DNA of 11,592 bases, taken from NCBI GenBank assembly GCA_023406965.1, contig JAEXTI010000081.1:1-11592 (forward strand). The letters run 5' to 3'. The DNA is from Chloroflexota bacterium (lineage in GTDB: Bacteria > Chloroflexota > Anaerolineae > Anaerolineales > Anaerolineaceae). A program made the translations under genes and the position numbers. Position 1 is the first letter of the stretch. Each line of letters opens with the position of its first letter. This document shows, one piece after another, positions 1 to 6,635 of the stretch. The notes beneath the pieces are model-generated. The model made no database searches and was not told the origin of the DNA. It saw only the letters and a list, made by a program, of their open reading frames with translations.

Positions 1-1359
1 GATCCAGGATATGGCTGGCCAGAGCAGCCTTCGGTTCTTCTGTGCAGTTTAGCAGAAGGATTAGCTGTGGGGGTATTATTCCTGGCCGAATCCTTGCCGC
101 CTCATCCCCTGAAACCAGTCAAACCGCTGAAATTGTATCGTCTCAATGATGTCCGGTTGCATGCACTTCCGGCCGAGGTTTTTTGGGCATATTCCCGTGC
201 ATTGGAATTTATGTCCAATTGGCCTGATGAGTTCCGAACCTTCTTGCATCTAGCTGCCCCAGAACCGGAGAGCAATTTACTGTCCAATTTGGGGCTTTTT
301 TATTCTTACTGGGTCCCAACCCGCTGGAAACACCTTGACTACCGTTTCATCCAAGAAGCATTGAGGGATTTCCAGCGCGACCGCTCATGGTTCGCCCAGA
401 TGGCTCACAGTTTACCAGCCTCTTTTTCACAGGCCCCGCATTTTGCCACGCTCAAAGAGGCTGCCGCTATCTTGAATATTCCAGAAAATGTCTTGATCCG
501 TCTCGGACAAATTGGCCTGGTAACAGATATTTCATCACTCAATGAAAAACTTACAACTCGATTTTACCGGCGGAACGATCTTCGAGAGCTAAAACGATCT
601 TGGACGCAGCCTCTTTCCTTACAAGAAGCCTCATACTGGCTTGGCTTTTCTCCGGAAACGGTCTTGCGTCTGAAAAAAGAACGCGTTTTGAAAATGCTCC
701 CTGGCTCCAAAGCAAATATGCACTTTGCAAAAAGTGATGTTGCTAACCTCATGTCCAAAGTGGATAACCGTACTCTGGTTGTTGACGGCATGGACGATGA
801 TTTGGTTAGCCTCGCTGATGCAACTCAACAATTGTCTTGTGTCCGCTTTGACGAGGCCCGGCTCATCCAACTAGTTGTTTCTCACAAACTATGCTCCTGG
901 CGCAGCTCCTCACAACAAAAGTCGTGGGCTTGCAACGAAATCTCATTTACCCGGAAAGATCTGGATATGTTGATGAGCCAAAACGCGAAAGAAGAAGCAT
1001 GGATATCCGTTGAGGAAGCTGCCTTTGACCTGAGGGTGGAAAATGAGGTCTTTCTCGGTTGGATAGCTCGGGGGGTATTGAAGACGGTTGCTTCTTACAA
1101 TGGACAGTCTTACTTGAAACAAAAGCACTTCGACCAGTTTCGTGCGGAACACATCTTCTTCTACGAGGCCCGAGACTTATTGGGAATATCCAATCGGCGT
1201 TTGATGGGGTATGTTCGCCGCGGCAATTTAGTGCCCATCGCTGGCCCCGATTTGGATGGCTGCTACACTTATGTGTTTCCGTTACGAAAGGTGGAACGGC
1301 TCGCCAAGCATTTGCAGAAACTCCAGCAAAAACGCCTCTCTATGGATGCCCCCAATTAG
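1..1359 (+). CDS. TniQ/TnsD-like transposition target-selection protein, 5' partial
   Basis: The frame is open from base 1 to the TAG at 1357-1359, with no stop upstream of the first possible start (GTG at 67), so the true start is probably outside the window. Counting from that GTG, residues 40-110 (a WPDEFRTFL block, then a Tyr/Trp-rich helical stretch) resemble the middle of TniQ family proteins. Five segments with the pattern 'hydrophobic-EAA..L-turn-helix-G.L.' and a later basic/aromatic strand follow, at about 127-175, 182-228, 246-303, 313-358 and 363-412. They look like tandem MerR/excisionase-type helix-turn-helix domains. In Tn7-like and Tn5053-like elements TniQ/TnsD bridges the target DNA and the AAA+ regulator (TnsC/TniB). 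The gene ends 3 bp before putative transposase-binding repeats, which supports this role. The N-terminal zinc-finger part of TniQ lies outside the view. Alternative: another multi-HTH DNA-binding protein. Confidence 0.55.
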   Translation, partial: DPGYGWPEQPSVLLCSLAEGLAVGVLFLAESLPPHPLKPVKPLKLYRLNDVRLHALPAEVFWAYSRALEFMSNWPDEFRTFLHLAAPEPESNLLSNLGLFYSYWVPTRWKHLDYRFIQEALRDFQRDRSWFAQMAHSLPASFSQAPHFATLKEAAAILNIPENVLIRLGQIGLVTDISSLNEKLTTRFYRRNDLRELKRSWTQPLSLQEASYWLGFSPETVLRLKKERVLKMLPGSKANMHFAKSDVANLMSKVDNRTLVVDGMDDDLVSLADATQQLSCVRFDEARLIQLVVSHKLCSWRSSSQQKSWACNEISFTRKDLDMLMSQNAKEEAWISVEEAAFDLRVENEVFLGWIARGVLKTVASYNGQSYLKQKHFDQFRAEHIFFYEARDLLGISNRRLMGYVRRGNLVPIAGPDLDGCYTYVFPLRKVERLAKHLQKLQQKRLSMDAPN

Positions 1360-1362
1360 GCT

Positions 1363-1423
1363 ACTCCCATTATCTCTGAGACCACTCCCAATATCTTCGA
1401 GACACTCCCATTATCTTTGAGAT
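1363..1423 (+). repeat. Three tandem ~20-bp direct repeats, putative transposase-binding sites
   Basis: Units begin at 1363, 1384 and 1404 (spacing 21 and 20 bp). Each starts ACTCCCA, continues A/T-TATCT and ends GAGA plus C or T. Unit 2 has an A for a T in the eighth position, and the two bases before GAGA vary (CT, TC, TT). This size and spacing match the arrays of TnsB-type sites at Tn7-like ends. They could instead be an operator array, but their place between tniQ and a TGT/ACA-type end favours the transposon reading. Confidence 0.6.
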
Positions 1424-1480
1424 CCGACATTTCGCCGCCCCCGTCGCCAAGTGGTCTCGCGAGGGGTGTGGAATGATAGC

Positions 1481-1508
1481 ACCCAAGATAATTATTATTA
1501 TCTTGGGT
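1481..1508. other. Perfect 28-bp palindrome, dif-like tyrosine-recombinase core site
   Basis: The left arm ACCCAAGATAA (1481-1491) and right arm TTATCTTGGGT (1498-1508) are exact inverted copies around the 6-bp centre TTATTA; pairing extends to 12 bp arms with a 4-base centre. The layout of 11-bp arm, 6-bp centre and 11-bp arm, with the inner ATAA/TTAT edges, is that of Xer dif sites. A XerC/D-like recombinase gene starts 107 bp downstream. There is no T-run after it, so a rho-independent terminator is unlikely. It could also be an operator for that gene. Confidence 0.5.
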
Positions 1509-1587
1509 TGCCTTGTCTCCAAAGGCCCTTTTTGGCCTCTTTTTCGCCATTTTGGGTCTTCAGAGAAACAACTAATGGCAGCTGCTC

Positions 1588-1598
1588 ACCCAAGATAA
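1588..1598 (+). repeat. Third copy of the palindrome arm, just upstream of the recombinase start
   Basis: ACCCAAGATAA recurs exactly, in the orientation of the left arm at 1481-1491, ending 17 bp before the ATG at 1616. An isolated half-site could be an accessory or autoregulatory binding site of the recombinase. It overlaps the expected leader of that gene, so binding there could repress it. The sequence between the palindrome and this copy (1509-1587) shows only A/T-rich tracts and short weak inverted repeats, and I see no convincing -35/-10 pair. Confidence 0.4.
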
Positions 1599-1615
1599 AA
1601 CGAAGGAAGTGAACG

Positions 1616-2515
1616 ATGAGCGAAACTATGGATCTGGAAAACCTACTCACCCAGTTTGAACTCCACCTGAAAGGTCTGGATCGCAGCCGCCATTCAATCC
1701 GGGCATATTTGTCTGACTTGCGACTGTTTGCGACATGGTTTGAAGCACACACTGGAGAAAAGTTTGCTGTTACCAATCTGATCGATGATGATGTCAAGAA
1801 CTGGCGCGATGAGATGGGAGATAAACAGAAGGCTTCCACGATTAACCGCAAACTGGCGGCGCTTTCAGCTTTTTATACCTGGGCAGTTGAAAATAAATAC
1901 GTTACTAAGAATCCAACCCTTCATATTCATGGTCTGGGCCAGCAGGCAATTGCCCCCAAAGCGCTCTCCGAGCAGGCGGTCAACAAGATCATTCGTAAAG
2001 CGAAAGTGGCCGGCAACTTACGCGATCATGCTCTGCTCCATTTTCTGGCTGCGACCGGGCTGCGGGCTTCCGAAGTGGCTGCTGTAAAATGCGGCGATGT
2101 ACAATTTGGGGATCGGTCTGGATGGGTTACTGTTCGCTCAGGGAAAGGGCGAAAGCAAAGACGTGTTCCAATTCACGTCAAGGCTCGCGATGCAATACAA
2201 ACATTCCTGGATTCAGAAGGGCGAAATGAACTTGCTCAACACGCGACAGAATCACTGTTCAGGACTCAAGAGGGGAACGCGATGAGCACTTACGCGATCT
2301 GGTACACAGTAAAAAAATATGCGGCTCAAGCTGGTGTTGAGAATGTCAGTCCACACACGTTTCGTCATACCGTGGCTACCCGCTTGGTACGTAACCCTAA
2401 TATAGACATTGTCACGGCGGCGACTTTTCTCGGTCACAGCCGGCTTGATACAACTGCCCGCTACTCACGTCCAAGTGATGAGGATTTGGAACATGCAGCA
2501 GAAGAAATCTCTTAG
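1616..2515 (+). CDS. XerC/D-like tyrosine recombinase
   Basis: This 299-aa protein has the length and layout of XerC/XerD: an N-terminal SAM-like core-binding domain (about 5-95) and a C-terminal catalytic domain (about 115-297). All active-site residues are visible: Arg150 in GLRASEV, Lys177 in SGKGRK, His247 and Arg250 in SPHTFRH, His274 in LGHS, and nucleophile Tyr283 in ARYSRP. It should cleave and exchange strands at a short inverted-repeat site, and the dif-like palindrome about 110 bp upstream is the obvious candidate. The start is chosen for the ribosome site AAGGAAG at 1603-1609. Codon use is more A/T-rich than in the cytochrome genes to the right. If the transposon ends at 1429 this gene lies outside it, and it may belong to the element or island that was hit. 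Alternatively it is a resolvase carried by a longer transposon. Confidence 0.85.
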   Translation: MSETMDLENLLTQFELHLKGLDRSRHSIRAYLSDLRLFATWFEAHTGEKFAVTNLIDDDVKNWRDEMGDKQKASTINRKLAALSAFYTWAVENKYVTKNPTLHIHGLGQQAIAPKALSEQAVNKIIRKAKVAGNLRDHALLHFLAATGLRASEVAAVKCGDVQFGDRSGWVTVRSGKGRKQRRVPIHVKARDAIQTFLDSEGRNELAQHATESLFRTQEGNAMSTYAIWYTVKKYAAQAGVENVSPHTFRHTVATRLVRNPNIDIVTAATFLGHSRLDTTARYSRPSDEDLEHAAEEIS

Positions 2516-2530
2516 CGAGCTGACTGCCCG

Positions 2531-2949
2531 TTGGGGTACGTCAGCTTGAACACGATGATCATCTCGATTGAACCAATTCCTGATTGTTTTTTGAAGCAAC
2601 TCTATGAGATCGTTGGCTTGCCTTACAAACACCCCCCCTATTCCGGCATGGTCACGCCATTTATGGGCTGGAGCACTCGAAAACAATGGCCCAATACCAG
2701 GTGGTTTCTCGCAACCTGATGCACAGCAGCGTCCATGTGACCGATTCGATCTACGCCGGCATCAAATCCAAAGACCGCGCAAAGATCATTGCCGAGATGA
2801 TCGAAGAAACTCCTTCTCAACCCGGCGATGATCTGAAAGCACACCCGTCACAACTTCACGCCAGCGGCGACCCGGAATCCCTCTTAACCCAGGTCAACCC
2901 AGCCGAGGCCAGCCGCGCTATAAAAATCCTTGCCGAGCGGTACTTATGA
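2531..2949 (+). pseudogene. Frameshifted 3' remnant of a phage-type integrase (tyrosine recombinase)
   Basis: Two frames together give the C-terminal end of an integrase unlike the two neighbouring intact ones. The first frame ends in LYEIVGLPYKHP (to about 2637). The next frame continues with FRHGHAIYGLEHSKTMAQYQ, then SRNLMHSS and VTDSIYAGI with the catalytic Tyr, and runs to the stop at 2947-2949. The frame changes in a run of seven C's (2632-2638). Restoring one A to make CAC CCC CAC CTA TTC CGG would rejoin the frames and recreate the catalytic H-x-x-R. The N-terminal two thirds are absent, so this is a truncated, dead gene. Its left boundary (between 2516 and about 2555) may mark an old insertion or deletion junction. 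A sequencing error could explain the frameshift but not the missing 5' part. Confidence 0.7.
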
Positions 2950-2954
2950 GTATC

Positions 2955-3926
2955 TTACAAATGCCAATTATCTGCTGGGCTTGCCTTTTGGTGTACGCGC
3001 TCTGCATCCACCTGCGCCACCCGCGCATATACCTGCACCATCTCCAGCGAACTGTGTCCCAGCAGTATTTGCAGGGTGAACAGATCGCCACCCGCGCGCA
3101 GATACGAAATGGCAAACGTATGCCGGAAGCGATGCGGGTGCGCGTTCTTCACGCCGGCCTTTTCTCCCAAAGCCCCAATCAGTTGCCGCAGCGCATCGCT
3201 GTTCAAGGGTCTCCCAAACTTACCAAAAAACAGTGGCGACTCCGTGTCATCCGTATCCTCCCGGCTGGCCAGGTAGCGCCACAGCGTGCGCCGCGCGCCC
3301 TTGCGCCCTTTGGCGTGGCCCTCATTGCCGTGCCGCCCCGTGATCTTACCCGATTTCACATCCACGTCTTCAATGCGCAAGGCCGTGAGCTCCGAAGCGC
3401 GCAGCCCCGTATCCACCAGGATCATAACAATCGCCCGGTCTCTCAATCCGGTGGCGCGCTGCATGGTGAACTTGCGCCGGCGGTCAGTTTTAGATTCAGC
3501 GCAGTTATCGCACACCTTGATCATCGCCTCCACTTCTTCGCGCGTAAACGGCTCCACCACCTTATTGGTGAACTTCGGCGCCGGCACTGTGCGCATCGGG
3601 TTGGGTATGCCAAACTCCTCGGAAGCAAAGCGGAAGAAAGTGGCAAGCGTGACCCACGCATTGCGCACTGTTTTCGGTGAGAGCTTTACATCGTTTCCTC
3701 CGGTGATCCGGCGGGGGGTATAGTCGGTCAGCAGGTAGGAGATGTAAGCGCGCAACTGTTGCGGGGTGAACTTGGAAATATCCTGTTCGCCCGCATGTTC
3801 CAACCACAAATCCAGGTCATGCTTGTACATCACGATGGTCCGCGGGCTCAAGCCCTCGGCGGTTTTGTACTGGAGAAAGCCCTCAATTGCCCTTACAGTT
3901 TTTAGGCCTGTAGGTCTACGGTTCAT
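2955..3926 (-). CDS. Tyrosine recombinase/integrase next to tRNA-fMet
   Basis: This 323-aa protein has a core-binding domain (about 8-105) and a catalytic domain (about 125-315). Visible active-site residues are Arg176 in TGLRASEL, probable Lys206 in AKGRKGARR, His265 and Arg268 in HPHRFRH, His291 in LGHSS and nucleophile Tyr300 in VQVYARV. An insert before the catalytic Arg holds a CDNC pair (139-142). The start is supported by AGGAGG about 9 bases upstream (minus strand). The gene lies directly 3' of an initiator tRNA and reads in the same direction, the usual position of an island integrase beside its tRNA attachment site. Only 38 bp separate its ATG from the tRNA terminator, so transcription probably depends on read-through or on a promoter inside the tRNA region. 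It converges on the integrase remnant, with 5 bp between their stops. A XerC/D housekeeping role cannot be excluded. Confidence 0.85.
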   Translation of the reverse strand: MNRRPTGLKTVRAIEGFLQYKTAEGLSPRTIVMYKHDLDLWLEHAGEQDISKFTPQQLRAYISYLLTDYTPRRITGGNDVKLSPKTVRNAWVTLATFFRFASEEFGIPNPMRTVPAPKFTNKVVEPFTREEVEAMIKVCDNCAESKTDRRRKFTMQRATGLRDRAIVMILVDTGLRASELTALRIEDVDVKSGKITGRHGNEGHAKGRKGARRTLWRYLASREDTDDTESPLFFGKFGRPLNSDALRQLIGALGEKAGVKNAHPHRFRHTFAISYLRAGGDLFTLQILLGHSSLEMVQVYARVAQVDAERVHQKASPADNWHL

Positions 3927-3960
3927 TCCAAATCCTCCTGGTGGGTCGGATTTGTGAACT

Positions 3961-4000
3961 AAAAACCTTCAGGCTAGTCTATTTTGACTAGCCTGAAGGT
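3961..4000 (-). terminator. Rho-independent terminator of tRNA-fMet
   Basis: Arms 3965-3979 and 3986-4000 are a perfect 15-bp inverted repeat with a 6-base loop. Read on the minus strand the second arm runs into TTTTT, and the stem begins 6 bases after the tRNA 3' end. The stem shares CCTGAAGGT and TCAGGCT with the tRNA anticodon arm and variable region. It lies between the tRNA and the integrase gene and would attenuate read-through into it. Confidence 0.8.
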
Positions 4001-4006
4001 CGTTAG

Positions 4007-4078
<72 letters not shown>

Positions 4079-4091
4079 TCAATGTCTCCGT

Positions 4092-4119
4092 ATTATACCA
4101 TCCATCCCCTTCCCGTCAA
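4092..4119 (-). promoter_or_regulatory. Sigma-70-type promoter of tRNA-fMet
   Basis: On the minus strand TTGACG (4114-4119) and TATAAT (4092-4097) are 16 bp apart, close to consensus. The -10 lies 13 bp before the mature tRNA 5' end, giving a leader of only a few bases. Confidence 0.75.
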
Positions 4120-4152
4120 GCAAACCACTCATTCTCTAATCTTTATTTAACC

Positions 4153-4181
4153 TTGTATTACACAAATATTACCGCTATAAT
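4153..4181 (+). promoter_or_regulatory. Promoter of the decaheme lipoprotein gene
   Basis: TTGTAT (4153-4158) and TATAAT (4176-4181) have a 17-bp spacer. Transcription would start near 4188, leaving a leader of about 105 bases before the ATG at 4295. It is divergent from the tRNA promoter, with about 33 bp between the two -35 boxes. Confidence 0.65.
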
Positions 4182-4209
4182 CTAATAACACACATGTAAC
4201 GGCTAACCC

Positions 4210-4220
4210 AAGGAGGTGAT
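4210..4220 (+). promoter_or_regulatory. Orphan extended Shine-Dalgarno sequence in the leader
   Basis: AAGGAGGTGAT is an unusually complete complement of the conserved 16S rRNA 3' tail, but it stands 75 bases before the real start. No ATG, GTG or TTG with a meaningful reading frame follows at the proper distance. The gene's own ribosome site, GAGGAG at 4280-4285, is separate. It could be a ribosome standby or regulatory site. Confidence 0.4.
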
Positions 4221-4294
4221 TACAGAACACTAGAACCGTCCACAATTTTCTTTTCACTATTCTGTCGGTAAATTTCCACGAGGAGAATGTATCT

Positions 4295-6487
4295 ATGTCC
4301 AAACGGACACCCATGTATTTGATCCTAGCAGGGTTGCTCGTGCTCGCCGCAGTACTTCTTAGCAGTTGTCAAGCCGCAGCAACCGAAACGGCCGCGCCCG
4401 CGCCGGTGGCTATTCCCACCTGCCCCGCGCCCGCACCGTGCCCGGTGGTCGAAACGCCTCCGCCTGGCCCCTCAGTTCCTTACGAGGAAATGTGGGCCGC
4501 CTCGCCGCACAACGATGCTGCCTCTGAAGCTTTCGTCCATTGGGATGAGACCGAGGATAAAGCTGTCCCGGCCGGCTGTGCTACTTGCCACAGTAGCACC
4601 GGCTACCAGGACTTCCTCGGCGCCGACGGCAGTGAAGCGGGCAAAGTTGACGCCGCTGCCCCTATCGGTACCACTGTCGATTGCGTAGCCTGCCACAACC
4701 CGGCTACCGCCGCCCTCACCGATGTCACCTTCCCCTCCGGATTGGTGGTGAGCGATGCCGGCGACTCCGCGCGCTGCCTCATCTGCCACCAGGGTCGCGC
4801 CTCCAAGGTCCAGGTTGATGCCCAAATTGAAAAATTTGCCGCCACCGACCTGGATGCTGTGGTCGCCCCCATCAAAGAAGGCGATGCGGAAGTTCGCTTC
4901 GGCTTCATCAATGTCCACTACTTCGCCGCCGCTGCCACGCTGTACGGTACTGAAGTCAAGGGCGGGTATGAATACGACGGCAAAGCCTACGACGCCAAAT
5001 TCGATCACATCGAAGGTTACGCCACCTGTGCCGATTGCCACAACTCCCACACTCTCGAGGTCAAGCTCGATCAGTGCGCCTTCTGCCACGAAGACGTTGC
5101 TGCCGCTGAAGATCTCAAGAACATCCGCATGCTCTCCTCCGCCGCCGACTATGACGGCGACGGCGATACCGCGGAAGGGATGGCCGCCGAAATCACCGGC
5201 GTGCAGGAAGCTCTCTACCAGGGCATTCTCGCCTACGCCAAGGAAGTGGTTGGCACCGGAATTATCTACGACTCAGCCACCTACCCCTACTTCCTCACCG
5301 ATGCGGATGGCGACGGCGCAATTGACAAGAATGCCGAAGGCGGAAACGTTGCCTACACCACCTGGACCCCCCGCCTGCTGAAGGCCGCCTACAACTACCA
5401 GGTGTCCCTCAAAGACCCGGGCAACTTCGCGCACGGTAACAAGTACACCATCCAACTGATGTACGATTCGCTGGAGGACCTCAACACCCAGCTATCCACC
5501 CCCATCGACATGACCGCCATGCACCGTGAGGACGCGGGGCACTTCGCCGGCAACTCAGAGGCCTTCCGCCACTGGGACGGTGAAGGCGAGGTTCCGGGCT
5601 CCTGCGCTCGCTGCCACTCCGCCACCGGTCTGCCGCAGTTTGTGAAGGAAGGCGTCAACATCGCCAACGAGCCCTCCAACGGCTTCTCCTGCTACACCTG
5701 CCACGACCACGCCAACTGGCCTGCCCTGCTATCGGTTGCTTCGGTGCCCTTCCCCAGCGGAGCCAAACTGGCCTTCGCCGAAGGCGATCCCAACAACCTG
5801 TGCCTCGAATGCCACCAGGGCCGCGCCTTCTCGGGCACCATCGACCGGGCTGTGACGGACTTGGACGCCGACACCCCCAGCGAAACACTGCGCTTCTCCA
5901 ACGTCCACTACTTCGCCGCGGGCGCCACGCTCTTCGGCTCAGATGCCAAGGGGATCTACCAGTACGAGGGCAAGGAGTACGCCGCGCAGTTCGCTCACAC
6001 GGCCAACTTCAATACCTGCACCTCCTGCCACGACCCGCACGCTCTGGCTCCCATGGCCGCTGCCTGCGCCGGCTGCCACGGCACCGATGATCCGGGCGCC
6101 ATCCGCATGACTTCTACCGCGGATTACGACGGGGACGGTGACGTGACCGAAGGCCTCAAGGGTGAGTTGGAAGGCATGGCCGAAAAGCTCTATGCCGCCA
6201 TTCAAGCCAAGGCCGTCGAAACCAGCGTCGGCACAGTCTATGACGCGCACGCCTATCCGTACTTCTTTGTGGATGCGGACGGCGACGGCGAAGCGGACAA
6301 GAATGCTGAAGGCGGTTCCATTGGCTACAACGCCTGGACGCCGCGCCTGCTCAAGGCCGCCTACAACTACCAGTACTACCAGAAGGATCCTGGCGCATTC
6401 GCCCACAACTTCAAGTATGTGGCCCAGGCGCTGTACGACTCGATCGTGGATCTGGGCGGCGATGTCACCGGTATGACCCGGCCGTAA
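4295..6487 (+). CDS. Decaheme c-type cytochrome lipoprotein with two five-heme modules
   Basis: The 730-aa product begins with a lipoprotein signal peptide (hydrophobic 8-22, lipobox LSSC, Cys25 lipidated), then a Pro-rich linker with two more Cys (43, 49). CXXCH heme sites lie at 95, 130, 161, 245, 261 and 437, 466, 503, 575, 591. The halves (about 62-395 and 410-717) are a tandem duplication with matching blocks: HWD..(V)PG.C, CHQGRA, NVHYFAA.ATL, DYDGDGD, DADGDG..DKNAEGG and WTPRLLKAAYNYQ. Extra conserved His (208/538, 238/568, 252/582, 380/704) are likely distal ligands, implying bis-His low-spin hemes. Two acidic D-x-D-G-D loops per module look like Ca2+ sites. It should sit outside the membrane and relay electrons. 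The start fits GAGGAG at 4280-4285; the ATG at 4288-area is too close and out of frame. It is transcribed alone, with its own promoter and terminator. Substrate unknown. Confidence 0.85.
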   Translation: MSKRTPMYLILAGLLVLAAVLLSSCQAAATETAAPAPVAIPTCPAPAPCPVVETPPPGPSVPYEEMWAASPHNDAASEAFVHWDETEDKAVPAGCATCHSSTGYQDFLGADGSEAGKVDAAAPIGTTVDCVACHNPATAALTDVTFPSGLVVSDAGDSARCLICHQGRASKVQVDAQIEKFAATDLDAVVAPIKEGDAEVRFGFINVHYFAAAATLYGTEVKGGYEYDGKAYDAKFDHIEGYATCADCHNSHTLEVKLDQCAFCHEDVAAAEDLKNIRMLSSAADYDGDGDTAEGMAAEITGVQEALYQGILAYAKEVVGTGIIYDSATYPYFLTDADGDGAIDKNAEGGNVAYTTWTPRLLKAAYNYQVSLKDPGNFAHGNKYTIQLMYDSLEDLNTQLSTPIDMTAMHREDAGHFAGNSEAFRHWDGEGEVPGSCARCHSATGLPQFVKEGVNIANEPSNGFSCYTCHDHANWPALLSVASVPFPSGAKLAFAEGDPNNLCLECHQGRAFSGTIDRAVTDLDADTPSETLRFSNVHYFAAGATLFGSDAKGIYQYEGKEYAAQFAHTANFNTCTSCHDPHALAPMAAACAGCHGTDDPGAIRMTSTADYDGDGDVTEGLKGELEGMAEKLYAAIQAKAVETSVGTVYDAHAYPYFFVDADGDGEADKNAEGGSIGYNAWTPRLLKAAYNYQYYQKDPGAFAHNFKYVAQALYDSIVDLGGDVTGMTRP

Positions 6488-6517
6488 GCCTGATCGTTTC
6501 GTAAACCGCACGACCCC

Positions 6518-6556
6518 AAAGCACCCCGAGCAAATTGCCCGGGGTGCTTTCTTCTT
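6518..6556 (+). terminator. Rho-independent terminator after the decaheme gene
   Basis: AAAGCACCCCG (6518-6528) pairs with CGGGGTGCTTT (6540-6550); the inner GCAA/TTGC can extend the stem. A T-rich tail (TTTCTTCTT) follows. It lies 30 bp after the stop at 6487. Confidence 0.85.
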
Positions 6557-6563
6557 CCAACGG

Positions 6564-6592
6564 TTGGATTCGTCTGTAATCCGAGTTATAAT
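6564..6592 (+). promoter_or_regulatory. Promoter of the NapC-like cytochrome gene
   Basis: TTGGAT (6564-6569) and TATAAT (6587-6592) are 17 bp apart, just after the preceding terminator. The predicted start near 6599 gives a leader of about 37 bases to the ATG at 6636. Frame-compatible codons upstream of 6636 fall inside this promoter and are not used. Confidence 0.65.
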
Positions 6593-6635
6593 ATCTCTTA
6601 ACCCTATTTTAATCTTTCTATATCAAGGGAGTGCC

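Larger units (their letters stand above)
1..1429 (+). mobile_element. Right end of a putative Tn7/Tn5053-like transposon
   Basis: A TniQ-like gene is followed after 3 bp by three direct repeats and then by CCGACA at 1424-1429. Read from outside inward on the minus strand this is TGTCGG followed by three spaced repeats. Tn7, Tn5053/Tn402 and related DDE transposons end in TGT...ACA and carry several TnsB/TniA binding sites at each end. The element would extend to the left beyond the window. The predicted flanking target duplication would be the 5 bases after 1429 (TTTCG). The terminus position is inference. Confidence 0.45.

Noticed and set aside
1363..1423. Three tandem repeats as a CRISPR fragment
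   Set aside because: The units abut with no spacers and vary in sequence, and no cas gene is visible.
1481..1508. Palindrome read as a rho-independent terminator for the TniQ-like gene
   Set aside because: The stem is A/T-rich, has no T-run behind it, and lies more than 120 bp after the stop, beyond the putative transposon end.
2518..2546. Inverted repeat AGCTGAC / GTCAGCT just after the first recombinase stop
   Set aside because: Only 7 bp arms with a 15-base loop and no T-tract. It may be chance.
2946..3680. A 244-codon open frame on the plus strand opposite the integrase
   Set aside because: The minus-strand frame has the complete tyrosine recombinase active site and a good ribosome site. 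The plus-strand product is basic with no recognisable domain.
4210..4220. Minus-strand match to the 16S rRNA 3' end
   Set aside because: The match stops after about 11 bases and no other rRNA sequence is nearby, so there is no rRNA gene fragment.
4472..5089. Minus-strand and alternate-frame open frames within the decaheme gene
   Set aside because: They follow from regular GCC/GAC codon use in the cytochrome and carry no motifs.
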